Shown one piece after another: positions 7,505 to 14,156 of a stretch of DNA of 15,059 nt. The notes beneath the pieces are model-generated. The model ran no database searches and was not told the DNA's origin. It saw nothing but the letters and a program-made list of their open reading frames with translations. Position 1 is the first letter of the stretch; every line of letters starts with the position of its first letter. The translations under genes were made by a program, and so were the position numbers. This stretch comes from Pseudomonadota bacterium (GTDB lineage Bacteria; SAR324; XYD2-FULL-50-16; JAHJRI01), in the NCBI GenBank assembly GCA_022360105.1, contig JAKSDL010000186.1:1-15059 (forward strand). Direction: 5' to 3'.

Positions 7505-8196
7505 TTCACGCCTCTTCCCTGCAACACGTGGAACAACAGGTTTAATCCAAAAGAGATTGCCAGCAGGATTACCCCCAAGGCCACCGCAAGCACAAATTCT
7601 CCCTTATCATATTCCAACGCCATGGCTGTCGTAATGGTACGGGTAAAGCCCTTGGCGTTTCCTCCAAGCATCATACTGATTCCTACTTCAGATATCACCC
7701 TGCCAAATGCAGCCACAATGGCTGCTACTATCCCATAGCGAGCTTCCCTGAATACAACAAGGGTAGCCTGCATTCGGTTAGCTCCCAGTGTCAGGGCTGT
7801 TTTACGATAACGGGTATCAATATGATTGACCGCTGCAATTGTAAAGGTTGCAACCACAGGGGTGATTAAAATTACCTGGCCTAAAACAATGGCGTTTTGA
7901 CTATAGAGCAGATCTAAAGGACCAAACAATCCACGGCGAGAGATCAGGGCATATACAAACAAACCAATGGCTACGGTGGGCAGTGCCAGCATGGTGTTTA
8001 AAATGGTGATGAGTAACCTTTTTCCGCGAAATGTTTCAAAAGCGATCAGCATACCCAAAGGCACACCAAAAATGCTGGCAATAATTGTTGAGCTGGATGA
8101 GACTTTCAACGAAACCAGCACAATTTCATAAAGTTCCTTGTTCAGCGAAAGAGCCAAATAAAGTGCTGAGACCAGACTATCCCATAAAAATCCCAT
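7501..8196 (-). CDS. tupB: Tungstate ABC transporter permease TupB
   Basis: Encodes 231 residues with about five to six transmembrane segments. As a homodimer it forms the tungstate channel through the inner membrane. The cytoplasmic coupling loop near residues 150-170, E-A-R-Y-G-I-V-A-A...F-G-R-x-I-S-E-V-G, corresponds to the EAA motif that docks on the ATPase, and the following G-x-S-M-M-L-G-G-N is typical of TupB permeases. The start has a strong AAGGAGAAGG immediately upstream. It begins 27 bp after the tupA stop and overlaps tupC by four bases, so it belongs to one transcript. Confidence 0.92.
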   Translation of the reverse strand: MGFLWDSLVSALYLALSLNKELYEIVLVSLKVSSSSTIIASIFGVPLGMLIAFETFRGKRLLITILNTMLALPTVAIGLFVYALISRRGLFGPLDLLYSQNAIVLGQVILITPVVATFTIAAVNHIDTRYRKTALTLGANRMQATLVVFREARYGIVAAIVAAFGRVISEVGISMMLGGNAKGFTRTITTAMALEYDKGEFVLAVALGVILLAISFGLNLLFHVLQGRGVK

Positions 8197-8223
8197 CCTT
8201 CTCCTTTAATACTATGAACGCCT

Positions 8224-9117
8224 TTAGAGTGCGTCAGGATAAAACAGTTGTTTTCCAAGCAGTCGATATCCTGCAATCAGCTCCTGACCACGCTTTGACA
8301 CCAGCCATTGGGCAAATTGTCTTGCCAGATCATATTTCACGTGGGGATGCATTTTCGGATTAACCGGAATCACCCCGTAAGGATTCCCAAGGTTTTCATC
8401 TCCTTCACACAACACAACCAGGTCGATTGGAATATCGCGACCATGTTTGTATTTTATATACGTCCCCCTGTCAGTTAATGTATATGCCTGTTTTTCATCA
8501 GCAAAGGTTAGAACTTTTCCCATTCCCTGTCCAATGGAGCGATACCCGCCTGCTGCTGCAGGTTGAACAAAGGTAATCATGCGTTTTTTACCTTTTTTGA
8601 TAATGGTGTTGCTGGTTGTTTTTAGCTTTATACCCGACTCCTTCCAAAGAAATTGTTCTTTAGTATGGGTACCACTGTCATCTCCTCTTGAGACAAAGGT
8701 TTGACCGGAGGTAACAATTTTAGCCAGTGCCTTTCCCACGTTCTTGACGCCTTTGATTCCAGCAGGATCTGAAGCCGGACCAACGACTACAAAATCATTA
8801 TGCATCACTGCGTAACGTTTTGTACCATATCCATCTGCGACAAATTTTTCTTCCCGGGATTTAGCATGGACAAAAATAACATCCACGTTGCCATCGATAC
8901 CGTCCCTGATTGCAGCGCCGGTTCCCTTGGCAATGACTTTCACTTTGATACCGGTATCTTTTTCCAACTCAGGTAATAAAATATCCAACAAACCGGAAGC
9001 CTGGGTGCTGGTGGTGGTCGACATGGTCAATGTCTTTGCAAATGATTGCATATTCAACATGACCAATATGGTTAGCAAGACTATATTTATTCTCAATATA
9101 CTTTTAAGCCATTTCAT
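8224..9117 (-). CDS. tupA: Tungstate-binding periplasmic protein TupA
   Basis: Encodes 297 residues from the chosen start. It is the extracytoplasmic receptor that captures tungstate for TupB/TupC. The signal peptide is clear, with a K-rich start, a long hydrophobic core (I-V-L-L-T-I-L-V-M-L) and likely cleavage after S-F-A near residue 27. The mature chain opens with the TupA hallmark TTTST(Q)ASGLLD, followed by GTGAAI...GNVDVIFVHA, FVSRGDDSGTH, and AYTLTDRGTY, all conserved in tungstate-specific receptors. Two ATGs lie close together at 9123 and 9117; GGGAG is only 2 nt from the first and 8 nt from the second, so I prefer 9117. A longer reading from 9174 would put charged, non-signal residues in front and is unlikely. 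The gene starts 63 bp after the regulator stop. Confidence 0.94.
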   Translation of the reverse strand: MKWLKSILRINIVLLTILVMLNMQSFAKTLTMSTTTSTQASGLLDILLPELEKDTGIKVKVIAKGTGAAIRDGIDGNVDVIFVHAKSREEKFVADGYGTKRYAVMHNDFVVVGPASDPAGIKGVKNVGKALAKIVTSGQTFVSRGDDSGTHTKEQFLWKESGIKLKTTSNTIIKKGKKRMITFVQPAAAGGYRSIGQGMGKVLTFADEKQAYTLTDRGTYIKYKHGRDIPIDLVVLCEGDENLGNPYGVIPVNPKMHPHVKYDLARQFAQWLVSKRGQELIAGYRLLGKQLFYPDAL

Positions 9118-9180
9118 TTTCATTTCTCCCACAAAATGTTTAGTTGTTGAAAAATTTACGATCATGGAGTTCACAACGGT

Positions 9181-10089
9181 CTATCCATCGGGAAACACCA
9201 CCTTTCCGGATGTTTCAAGCTTGTAGCCACTGTTTGGGGGGAATAACGATTTGAATTTGTCATCGTGTATTAACCCCAGAAACAGTTGAACTCCCTTCTC
9301 AAAAAATCTGTCTTTTGGAATCAGCAAATCGAACCTTTCCCAGCGTAGCGGCAAAAAATCAAGTCCCAGCAAATGAGCTACTATCCGTATTCCCGGACCC
9401 ATATCTGCTTTTCCTGAGGAGACCTCCAGTCCTACATCGAGATGACTGGGTAACTCATTTTGATATCCCGCCAATTGTTGAGGATCGAGCTTTGCTTTTT
9501 TTAGTTCAAGATCCAACAAAAGTCTGGTTCCGGTGCCAAGCGCCCGATTGGCAATCCGCAATCCTTTCTTTCCTAAATCGGCAACTGTCTTAATACCTTT
9601 GGGATTTCCCTTGGCCACTATTAGCCCCTGTTCACGTTGGCAAAAATTGACTATTGCAGGTGTTTCATTTAATTCCGATTCCACCGCTTTGAAATTATAC
9701 TGTTGTTCATTTTCTTCGAGCAGATGACTGGCAGCAATGTGACATTGAGACTGTCGCAATGCCCTTAATCCTCCCATGCTGCCCAGGTTACCAAAAACTG
9801 CGATGTACTCGGGAAACTGTTTGTTAAACAAAGAAATGGTTTGATTTAACAACACATCATTACTTCCGGTAATTATAAGTAATTTTTGGTAATTTACATC
9901 TGATTGAAGAGGTTGAGGGTAATTGACGGTATTGATTTCCACCCATTGCTCTACCAGGTGTTTGGGAAACATCCACTTTCCCGTTATCTTGGTAGCCGGC
10001 AATCCTTTTTCTGCGACAAGGGTATATACCATCTTTTCATTGACATTTAAAAAACTTGCCACCTCTTTAGTTGAAAACATTGTTGCCAT
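9181..10089 (-). CDS. HTH regulator with C-terminal periplasmic-binding-protein-like (oxyanion-sensing) domain
   Basis: Encodes 302 residues. Residues 5-52 form an excisionase/MerR-like helix-turn-helix (FSTKEVASFLNVNEKMVYTL, then a wing with K-W-M-F-P). Residues about 68-300 form a substrate-binding-protein-like domain (PBP_like, the COG1910 type linked to molybdate), here without a signal peptide, so it acts in the cytoplasm. Such proteins sit next to mod or tup operons and are thought to regulate them on binding the oxyanion. Being first in the tup transcript supports a tungstate sensor. The start at 10089 is chosen because GGAG lies 7 nt upstream and the HTH then begins at once; an upstream ATG at 10152 would add 21 residues that do not fit the family. 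DNA targets and ligand are inferred from context. Confidence 0.85.
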   Translation of the reverse strand: MATMFSTKEVASFLNVNEKMVYTLVAEKGLPATKITGKWMFPKHLVEQWVEINTVNYPQPLQSDVNYQKLLIITGSNDVLLNQTISLFNKQFPEYIAVFGNLGSMGGLRALRQSQCHIAASHLLEENEQQYNFKAVESELNETPAIVNFCQREQGLIVAKGNPKGIKTVADLGKKGLRIANRALGTGTRLLLDLELKKAKLDPQQLAGYQNELPSHLDVGLEVSSGKADMGPGIRIVAHLLGLDFLPLRWERFDLLIPKDRFFEKGVQLFLGLIHDDKFKSLFPPNSGYKLETSGKVVFPDG

Positions 10090-10137
10090 TGATCTTCTCC
10101 GGAAGAAGGACATTTGGATAACGGAAAGGAAGGTCAA

Positions 10138-10166
10138 AATTAATTGAAACAATGCGATTCTGTCAA
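10138..10166 (-). promoter_or_regulatory. Candidate sigma70 promoter for the tup operon
   Basis: On the minus strand a perfect TTGACA (10166-10161) is followed after 17 bp by TTAATT (10143-10138), a weak -10. It lies 49-77 bp upstream of the regulator ATG at 10089. The -35 is convincing and the -10 is poor, which would suit an activated or regulated promoter. Confidence 0.35.
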
Positions 10167-10182
10167 TGAATTAGAATGACCA

Positions 10183-10214
10183 TTAATTACTATAACTTAC
10201 AAATATGTAATTAA
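10183..10214. promoter_or_regulatory. AT-rich inverted repeat, candidate operator for the tup regulator
   Basis: Perfect 8-bp arms TTAATTAC (10183-10190) and GTAATTAA (10207-10214) are separated by 16 bp. A second small palindrome, TTACA-aata-TGTAA (10197-10210), is nested on the right. It lies 17 bp upstream of the candidate -35 of the tup operon, a natural position for the HTH regulator to bind. AT-rich sequence makes small palindromes common, so this is a hypothesis. Confidence 0.35.
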
Positions 10215-10687
10215 CTATCTGTTATTAAAAATTTTTGATTTCAAAGCACATCATCACGAATTATGGCGAAGGTATCTTGAATGACTGGGGCACCAACAAG
10301 TGTTGGACAGCTTCTCAATTCGATATCCAAAGCTTCGTAGAGGTGGCAGATAGTAGCCAGCGGATTCAAACTCGATTTCCATAACAGAGTTCGGTTAGAA
10401 CGATACAAAAGCACATTCAATGTCACCCGATTTTGTCATTAGTAGACGCGAAACTGTTTGCTGTAACCGAGAAAAGGGAAAGCCGGATATTTATCAACTA
10501 TTGCCTGTTGATGGCCAGATTAAATGATGTGAATCGTTAATGACCTTTGGTGGCTAACGTGGTGAGAAATTTAAGGTTTTTATTGCAGATTGTAAATTTG
10601 ATGACCAACTGCTCCAAGTCTAAAGCAGCTGGCTATCGATCCAAGACTGAATTGTAGCAACTATGTTTGCGCCCGGTGTTGAAAAGC
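10215..10687. other. Gene-free stretch upstream of the tup operon, possibly decayed
   Basis: I see no convincing gene, RNA or repeat here. Two short open stretches read somewhat like protein: on the minus strand 10241-10426 (61 codons, ending G-A-P-V-I-Q-D-T-F-A-I-I-R-D-D-V-L), and on the plus strand about 10399-10518. Neither has a ribosome binding site or a family I recognise. They may be remnants of genes lost between the tup operon and the pterin dehydratase gene. Confidence 0.3.
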
Positions 10688-11017
10688 CTAAACCAGCAAA
10701 TCGATTTTGGCTGCCAGGATAAAATCACTTTCAGTCAGCCCATCTATTTTGTGGGTATAAGTTGTAACATGCACATATCCCCAGCCCATACCTATATCTG
10801 GGTGATGGCCCTCCCGCTCAGCCAGTTCACCGATTTTATTAGTAAAATCAAGAGCCTCTTTGAAATCCTTAAAATCGAATTCTCTGATTAGATGATGTTC
10901 ATCGACCAATTCCCATTCGGAATTGAGTTGGCTCTGCAGGGGCTTCAACTCCTCGCCTTTTAACGGTGGAACTCCCCCTTGACAGGGAACACAGACTTTT
11001 TGGGTCAAATCACTCAT
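10688..11017 (-). CDS. phhB: Pterin-4a-carbinolamine dehydratase (4a-hydroxytetrahydrobiopterin dehydratase)
   Basis: Encodes 109 residues, the normal size of this small cytoplasmic enzyme. It dehydrates 4a-hydroxytetrahydropterin to quinonoid dihydropterin, recycling the cofactor of aromatic amino acid hydroxylases. The active-site signature is E-G-H-H-P at residues 69-73, with the third histidine at 89 in T-H-K; the 1 and 17 residue spacing matches H61, H62 and H79 of the rat enzyme. The C-terminal G-L-T-E-S-D-F-I-L-A-A-K-I-D block is also standard. The start at 11017 has GGAG five bases upstream; a further in-frame ATG at 11050 would add 11 atypical residues. No phenylalanine hydroxylase gene is in view. 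In organisms lacking one, members of this family are also tied to molybdopterin metabolism, which would suit the tungstate genes next door, but that is only a guess. Confidence 0.93.
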   Translation of the reverse strand: MSDLTQKVCVPCQGGVPPLKGEELKPLQSQLNSEWELVDEHHLIREFDFKDFKEALDFTNKIGELAEREGHHPDIGMGWGYVHVTTYTHKIDGLTESDFILAAKIDLLV

Positions 11018-11070
11018 TGTTTCTCCGGCGTCGTATGGTTTTTGTGTCAAAGTAATGGTTAATTTCCTAC

Positions 11071-11076
11071 ATTATA
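11071..11076 (-). promoter_or_regulatory. -10 box of the phhB promoter
   Basis: A perfect TATAAT on the minus strand, 54 bp upstream of the phhB ATG. The corresponding -35 region (GTACTA or TGTACT) is poor. The heptamer tandem array begins about 35 bp further upstream, immediately beyond the -35 position. Confidence 0.4.
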
Positions 11077-11110
11077 AAAGTTTTAGGTATTATTAGTACA
11101 CGAAATAATA

Positions 11111-11218
11111 GCGGTTGGCGGTTGGCGGTTGGCGGTTGGCGGTTGGCGGTTGGCGGTTGGCGGTTGGCGGTTGGCGGTTGGCGGTTGGCGGTTGGCGGTT
11201 GGCGGTTGGCGGTTGGCG
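11111..11218. repeat. Heptanucleotide tandem repeat (GCGGTTG), 15.4 copies
   Basis: A perfect array of 7-bp units over 108 bp, with no interruption or substitution, equivalent to repeating GGCGGTT. It lies between the stop of the DMT transporter gene (11298) and the phhB promoter. The plus strand consists of GG pairs with alternating 1- and 2-nt loops, which could form two-tetrad G-quadruplexes. The unit is not a multiple of three, so every frame encodes the same seven-residue period, for example W-R-L-A-V-G-G. Its purity suggests recent expansion by slippage. It is not a CRISPR array, because it has no spacers. Confidence 0.98.
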
Positions 11219-11297
11219 ACGATGAGCTGTTTAATTGAATCTGTCAAACAAAAAGCAGCCATGTCGCATCTGAGGAACGAATTGCAGAGTCAAACAA

Positions 11298-12200
11298 TCA
11301 AGCTGCTGATTTAAGGTGAGCGATGATATAACCGGAAAAATTTGTAAGTAGTACACCACAGATAACCAGGGTTGCACCAGTTATCAAAAAGAGAGTTATC
11401 GGCTCTCCCAGTATAAGAAATGCGAGCACAATCGCACTGACGGGGACAAAGTTTATAAACACGCTGCTTTTCATTGGCCCGACAATATTGATTCCTTCGT
11501 AGTACCAGAAAAAACCTAATACTGTACCAAAGAAGCCGAGATAAAATAAGGATGACCACTCATAAAACGAATAGTGCGCAAGCGAACCCAACAACCCTTG
11601 GTGGAAGGCAGGCACAGCCAGCGCCAAAGTCCCTGCAACAGCGGAATAACCTACCGAAACCAAGGGTGACAGATCTGACATGACTGTTTTTCCGATCAGG
11701 GAATAAGTCACCCAGCTTGCCACGCAACCGAATATCATCAATTCACCGATTCCCACCGGGTTATCTAAAATGCTTAGAAGATTTCCATTCGTTATCACTA
11801 CCATGGCGCCTGATACCGAAAGACAAATTCCGAGCAATTTCAGAACAGTCAGTCTTTCCTTATAAATAATCGAAGAAAGCAAACTGATGGCAATGGGATT
11901 CAGAGCGATGATCAATGAGGCCCTGCCTGCAACCACGGTTTTCAATCCGGAAAAGAAAAGGACATTGTAGGCAAACACCCCGGTTAATCCCAACAAAACC
12001 ACCGCAAATGCTTGCTTCCCGTTCAAACCGGGTAGTCGCCCTTCACGAATGTATATGTAGCCAAGTAAAAATATGCTGGCGATAGAAAATCTGAGGAATG
12101 CAGCTGCATACGGATCCATATCACGGGATACAATTCTACCCGCAATAAAAGTACCGCCCCAAAAAAAAGCAGTACTCAATAGTTTCAAATAAACAATCAT
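11298..12200 (-). CDS. EamA/DMT-family transporter
   Basis: Encodes 300 residues, about ten transmembrane helices arranged as two tandem EamA repeats (approximately 5-135 and 150-290). Family members in the inner membrane export or import small metabolites such as amino acids and their derivatives; the substrate cannot be read from the sequence. Recognisable features are the first-helix pattern F-W-G-G-T-F-I-A-G-R, the repeat-end motif with E-R-L-T near 115, and its counterpart L-G-E-P-I-T near 263. The start at 12200 has no strong Shine-Dalgarno sequence, but an extended -10 box lies 26 bases upstream, giving a short leader. A second, divergent relative lies at 14157-15059. Confidence 0.9.
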   Translation of the reverse strand: MIVYLKLLSTAFFWGGTFIAGRIVSRDMDPYAAAFLRFSIASIFLLGYIYIREGRLPGLNGKQAFAVVLLGLTGVFAYNVLFFSGLKTVVAGRASLIIALNPIAISLLSSIIYKERLTVLKLLGICLSVSGAMVVITNGNLLSILDNPVGIGELMIFGCVASWVTYSLIGKTVMSDLSPLVSVGYSAVAGTLALAVPAFHQGLLGSLAHYSFYEWSSLFYLGFFGTVLGFFWYYEGINIVGPMKSSVFINFVPVSAIVLAFLILGEPITLFLITGATLVICGVLLTNFSGYIIAHLKSAA

Positions 12201-12225
12201 CAGTGCAAAAAATTAAGATTTACAA

Positions 12226-12234
12226 ATTATAACA
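12226..12234 (-). promoter_or_regulatory. Extended -10 promoter of the DMT transporter gene
   Basis: The minus strand reads TGT-TATAAT, a perfect -10 with the TGn extension, which lessens the need for a -35 box. Transcription would start about 20 nt before the ATG at 12200. Confidence 0.5.
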
Positions 12235-12374
12235 GGCTATTACGATTGGAATATCATTTGTATCTTTCTTCAAAATGACATTCCATTAAGTATATATCTT
12301 TCGCAGTCAACAGGTTCTGCCTAATTGTAAATTTTATGTCGCCGCTCAGTATGGCTTTATATTTTATCCAAAAT

Positions 12375-12395
12375 GAAGCGACTCAAGCTCGCTTC
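12375..12395 (-). terminator. Possible terminator after the selenoprotein gene
   Basis: A perfect 7-bp stem GAAGCGA-gcttgag-TCGCTTC begins 8 bases after the selenoprotein stop on the minus strand and is followed by ATTTTGG. The U-run is short, so it would be a weak terminator. Confidence 0.4.
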
Positions 12396-12403
12396 TTCTT
12401 CGC

Positions 12404-13285
12404 TTACTTTCTTGCTTTTGCTCCTGCCTTTTTGATTTCATCAAGGAAAAGCTTGACCATGGGAGAGATTTCAGGTGGGTGCCATTTGGTATGTTTGGGA
12501 TCTTCAGGCCAGGTAAACGGCAAGTGAGACACCAGCCCAGGCTTTTCTGCCTTTTGCAGAACATTCAGCGTTTGCAACAGGACCTCGCGTTGTCCCGATT
12601 TATCGTTTACTTCGCCAATAGCCCTGCCATATGGAAATTGAATGGCTGCAATTCGAGGAAATCCTACAGCACGGTTAAACTCCGGTGTTGGAGTTAACAC
12701 AATGGTTGAAATTCCTGCCTCTTCTAATACCCGAGCTACCAATCCCACGGATTGGCAACAGAGTGGTCAGGCAGGAGTGAGTAAAACTGCTTCGACCTGC
12801 TCCTCCTTCATCTTAGCCACAACTTTGGGCATGGTTTCTGTGAGCAAGTTATTCGGATCGAGTTGAAATCCATAGTAAGAAAAACAGGTTGAAGACAGAC
12901 TGCCAATGGTACCCTCCTTCTCAAACTCCTGAAATCGGGCAATGGGCAACATAACATTCATGTCCTGTTTGATATAATCAGTATTAATATGCAGGTGATT
13001 GACATCAATATCATTTTCTGTAGCCGTTTTTGGAATTTCCCGCACACCCGGATCTCCCCAGAGAGCTTCCTTTTTTTCCCTTTCCATATCAAAAGGAGGA
13101 TCGCTTTTCATGTTAATACCTGCCGACGTCATCAGGCTAAAGCGTATTTCTGAAAGTGGTTTTTCAATAGGTGACCAGGGAATTTCATCCGAAAACTCAT
13201 CAGTTGGAATATCTTTCCCGATCCAGGCCCCCAAAGATGGTGGCATAAAAAAAAATCCGTTAACAACATGCTGCGACTGACTCAT
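12404..13285 (-). CDS. Selenoprotein of the glycine/sarcosine/betaine reductase selenoprotein B-like family (in-frame UGA = Sec173)
   Basis: One 294-codon frame runs from ATG 13285 to TAA 12404, with a single in-frame TGA at 12769-12767 read as selenocysteine, giving 293 residues. The parts before and after it are in the same frame and belong together. The N-terminal part has the family blocks P-W-x-P-I-x-K-P-L-S-E-I-R-F, D-P-P-F-D-M, and D-I-D-V-N-H-L-H-I-N-T-D...M-N-V-M-L-P-I. Next come A-V-L-L-T-P-A-U-P-L-C-C-Q-S-V-G-L-V-A-R and a normal C-terminal portion. U173-x-x-C176 is a redox motif; homologues usually have C-x-x-C there. The true reductase component B cleaves C-N bonds of glycine-type substrates, but this shorter relative's substrate is unknown. 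A strong AGGAGAAGG precedes the ATG. A SECIS-like hairpin follows the UGA. Selenocysteine genes (selA, selB, selC) must lie elsewhere. Confidence 0.9.
12739..12755 (-). promoter_or_regulatory. Bacterial SECIS element for Sec173
   Basis: On the coding strand a 17-nt hairpin, CCAAUCC-GUG-GGAUUGG, begins exactly 11 nt after the UGA (12769-12767). It has a perfect 7-bp stem, extendable by G-U and U-A pairs, and a loop with GU. The E. coli fdhF SECIS minimal upper stem-loop is also 17 nt, placed 11 nt after UGA, with a GU in the loop that SelB contacts. The bulged U of fdhF is absent, as in many other bacterial SECIS. Confidence 0.82.
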
Positions 13286-13408
13286 AATCCTTCTCCTTTT
13301 TTAGTGATCAAAATCTTGTCTTGCCAAATCTTTAACACAGCTTCGGCATTTTTGAAATCGCTATTAAGAATCAAAGGAAATTTGAGAAGCACAAAAAAGG
13401 CTGGCAGA

Positions 13409-13807
13409 CTAAAGATAACGATCTTTTACGTTTTGGTTGATTTTGGCGTTGATGACACGCTCGATAAGGGCGAGCAGTTGATCATGGTCGAAAGGCTTGG
13501 GCAGGTAATAGTCAGCTCCGGCAAAGAATCCTTCTTTAATATCCTGTTGGGTGCTCAATGAAGATACCATAACAATTTTCACGTGTCGCAGGTTTTCCCT
13601 GGAGAGGATTGCTTTGCCCAGGTCATCCCCGCTCATGCCCGGCAACTTTCTATCCAGCAAGACAATATCAGGAATGAAGTGATCAATAATCTCCAGGGCC
13701 TCCTCACCGGAATATGCCACTTTTACTTCAAAGTGCGGACTTAGAACCTCCTTTACCAGCTTGGCGGATTGCCTGTCGTCTTCCACAGAAAGTATCTTCA
13801 GATTCAT
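13409..13807 (-). CDS. Single-domain response regulator (CheY-like receiver)
   Basis: Encodes 132 residues, only a receiver domain with no DNA-binding or enzymatic output. The acidic pocket is E9-D10-D11, the phosphoacceptor is D52 in V-L-L-D-R-K-L-P-G-M, the beta-4 serines are at 82-83, the switch aromatics are Y100/Y101, and the conserved lysine is K104 in L-P-K-P-F. It should therefore be phosphorylated by a histidine kinase and act by protein contact. No kinase is in the window, so it is an orphan. The start lacks a clear Shine-Dalgarno sequence but gives the normal receiver N-terminus. The selenoprotein gene follows 123 bp downstream on the same strand; a shared transcript is possible but not shown. 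Confidence 0.93.
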   Translation of the reverse strand: MNLKILSVEDDRQSAKLVKEVLSPHFEVKVAYSGEEALEIIDHFIPDIVLLDRKLPGMSGDDLGKAILSRENLRHVKIVMVSSLSTQQDIKEGFFAGADYYLPKPFDHDQLLALIERVINAKINQNVKDRYL

Positions 13808-14156
13808 GACATAAAACCGTTTTTTGTGGGTAATTGACTGTTAACGAAATTTGCTTTTTTTCCTTTGAAAAAAAGCTTTTATCTCAGGTTTTCAGGCTTA
13901 AATCAAGGGCTAATGCCCTCGCGATAAACAATAACAACATCACTGAAGCAAAATCTCCTTTTGTCTTGAAGCGTCGATGTCGTAAACGGGGTATTGCTGC
14001 TTCAATTGAGTCGTTGGGGATTGATATTCATCTCCATTTTGAAACACTCTTCTTGTATACTATGATAATTTTTTGTTGAGATAGCCAAATCGATGTTTTT
14101 ACCTGACTGTTTTCCGATATTGAACGCTTTGTTTACTCTCATCGTATCATTTACAC
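13808..14156. other. Divergent intergenic region with REP-like hairpins
   Basis: This 349-bp gap lies between the divergently transcribed response regulator and transporter genes. I see a 9-bp GCTTTTTTT/AAAAAAAGC hairpin (13853-13876), a small AGGGC-taat-GCCCT hairpin (13906-13919), and inverted arms TTGAAGC/GCTTCAA (13966-13972 and 13999-14005). An 81-codon plus-strand reading frame spans these hairpins but resembles no family I know and is probably not a gene. The mid part may be a degenerate interspersed repeat. Confidence 0.4.
14039..14066 (+). promoter_or_regulatory. Candidate promoter of the downstream DMT transporter
   Basis: TTGAAA (14039-14044) and TATGAT (14061-14066) are separated by 16 bp, a fair sigma70 pair. 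The leader to the ATG at 14157 would be about 85 nt. Confidence 0.4.

Noticed and set aside
10090..10152. N-terminal extension of the tup regulator from an upstream ATG
   Set aside because: The downstream ATG at 10089 has GGAG at ideal spacing and begins right at the HTH; the upstream part overlaps the candidate -10 region.
10241..10426. Small minus-strand gene (61 codons)
   Set aside because: It reads somewhat like protein but has no ribosome binding site, no family match that I know and no partner; kept only as a possible remnant.
11111..11218. CRISPR array
   Set aside because: The units are 7 bp and contiguous, with no spacers and no cas genes.
11129..11314. ORF encoding W-R-L-A-V-G-G repeats
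   Set aside because: It is merely the translation of the 7-bp tandem array; any frame of such an array is open, and no ribosome binding site is present.
12404..12748. Separate gene starting at an internal codon 18 bases after the TGA, or a pseudogene pair
   Set aside because: It is in frame with the upstream ORF, continues the same protein family, and the TGA is followed by a well-placed SECIS hairpin, so read-through as selenocysteine explains it better than a nonsense mutation.
12767..12769. Global reassignment of UGA (for example to Gly or Trp)
   Set aside because: Other genes in the window (nnrU-like, trmN6, tupB, both transporters, the transposase) end with TGA at the normal family length.
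13282..13407. Short minus-strand ORF overlapping the selenoprotein ATG by ATGA
   Set aside because: It has no ATG in frame and includes the selenoprotein ribosome binding site in its tail; the overlap is probably coincidental.
13834..14079. Small plus-strand gene (81 codons)
   Set aside because: The frame spans hairpins, has low-complexity Asn runs and no recognisable family or ribosome binding site.
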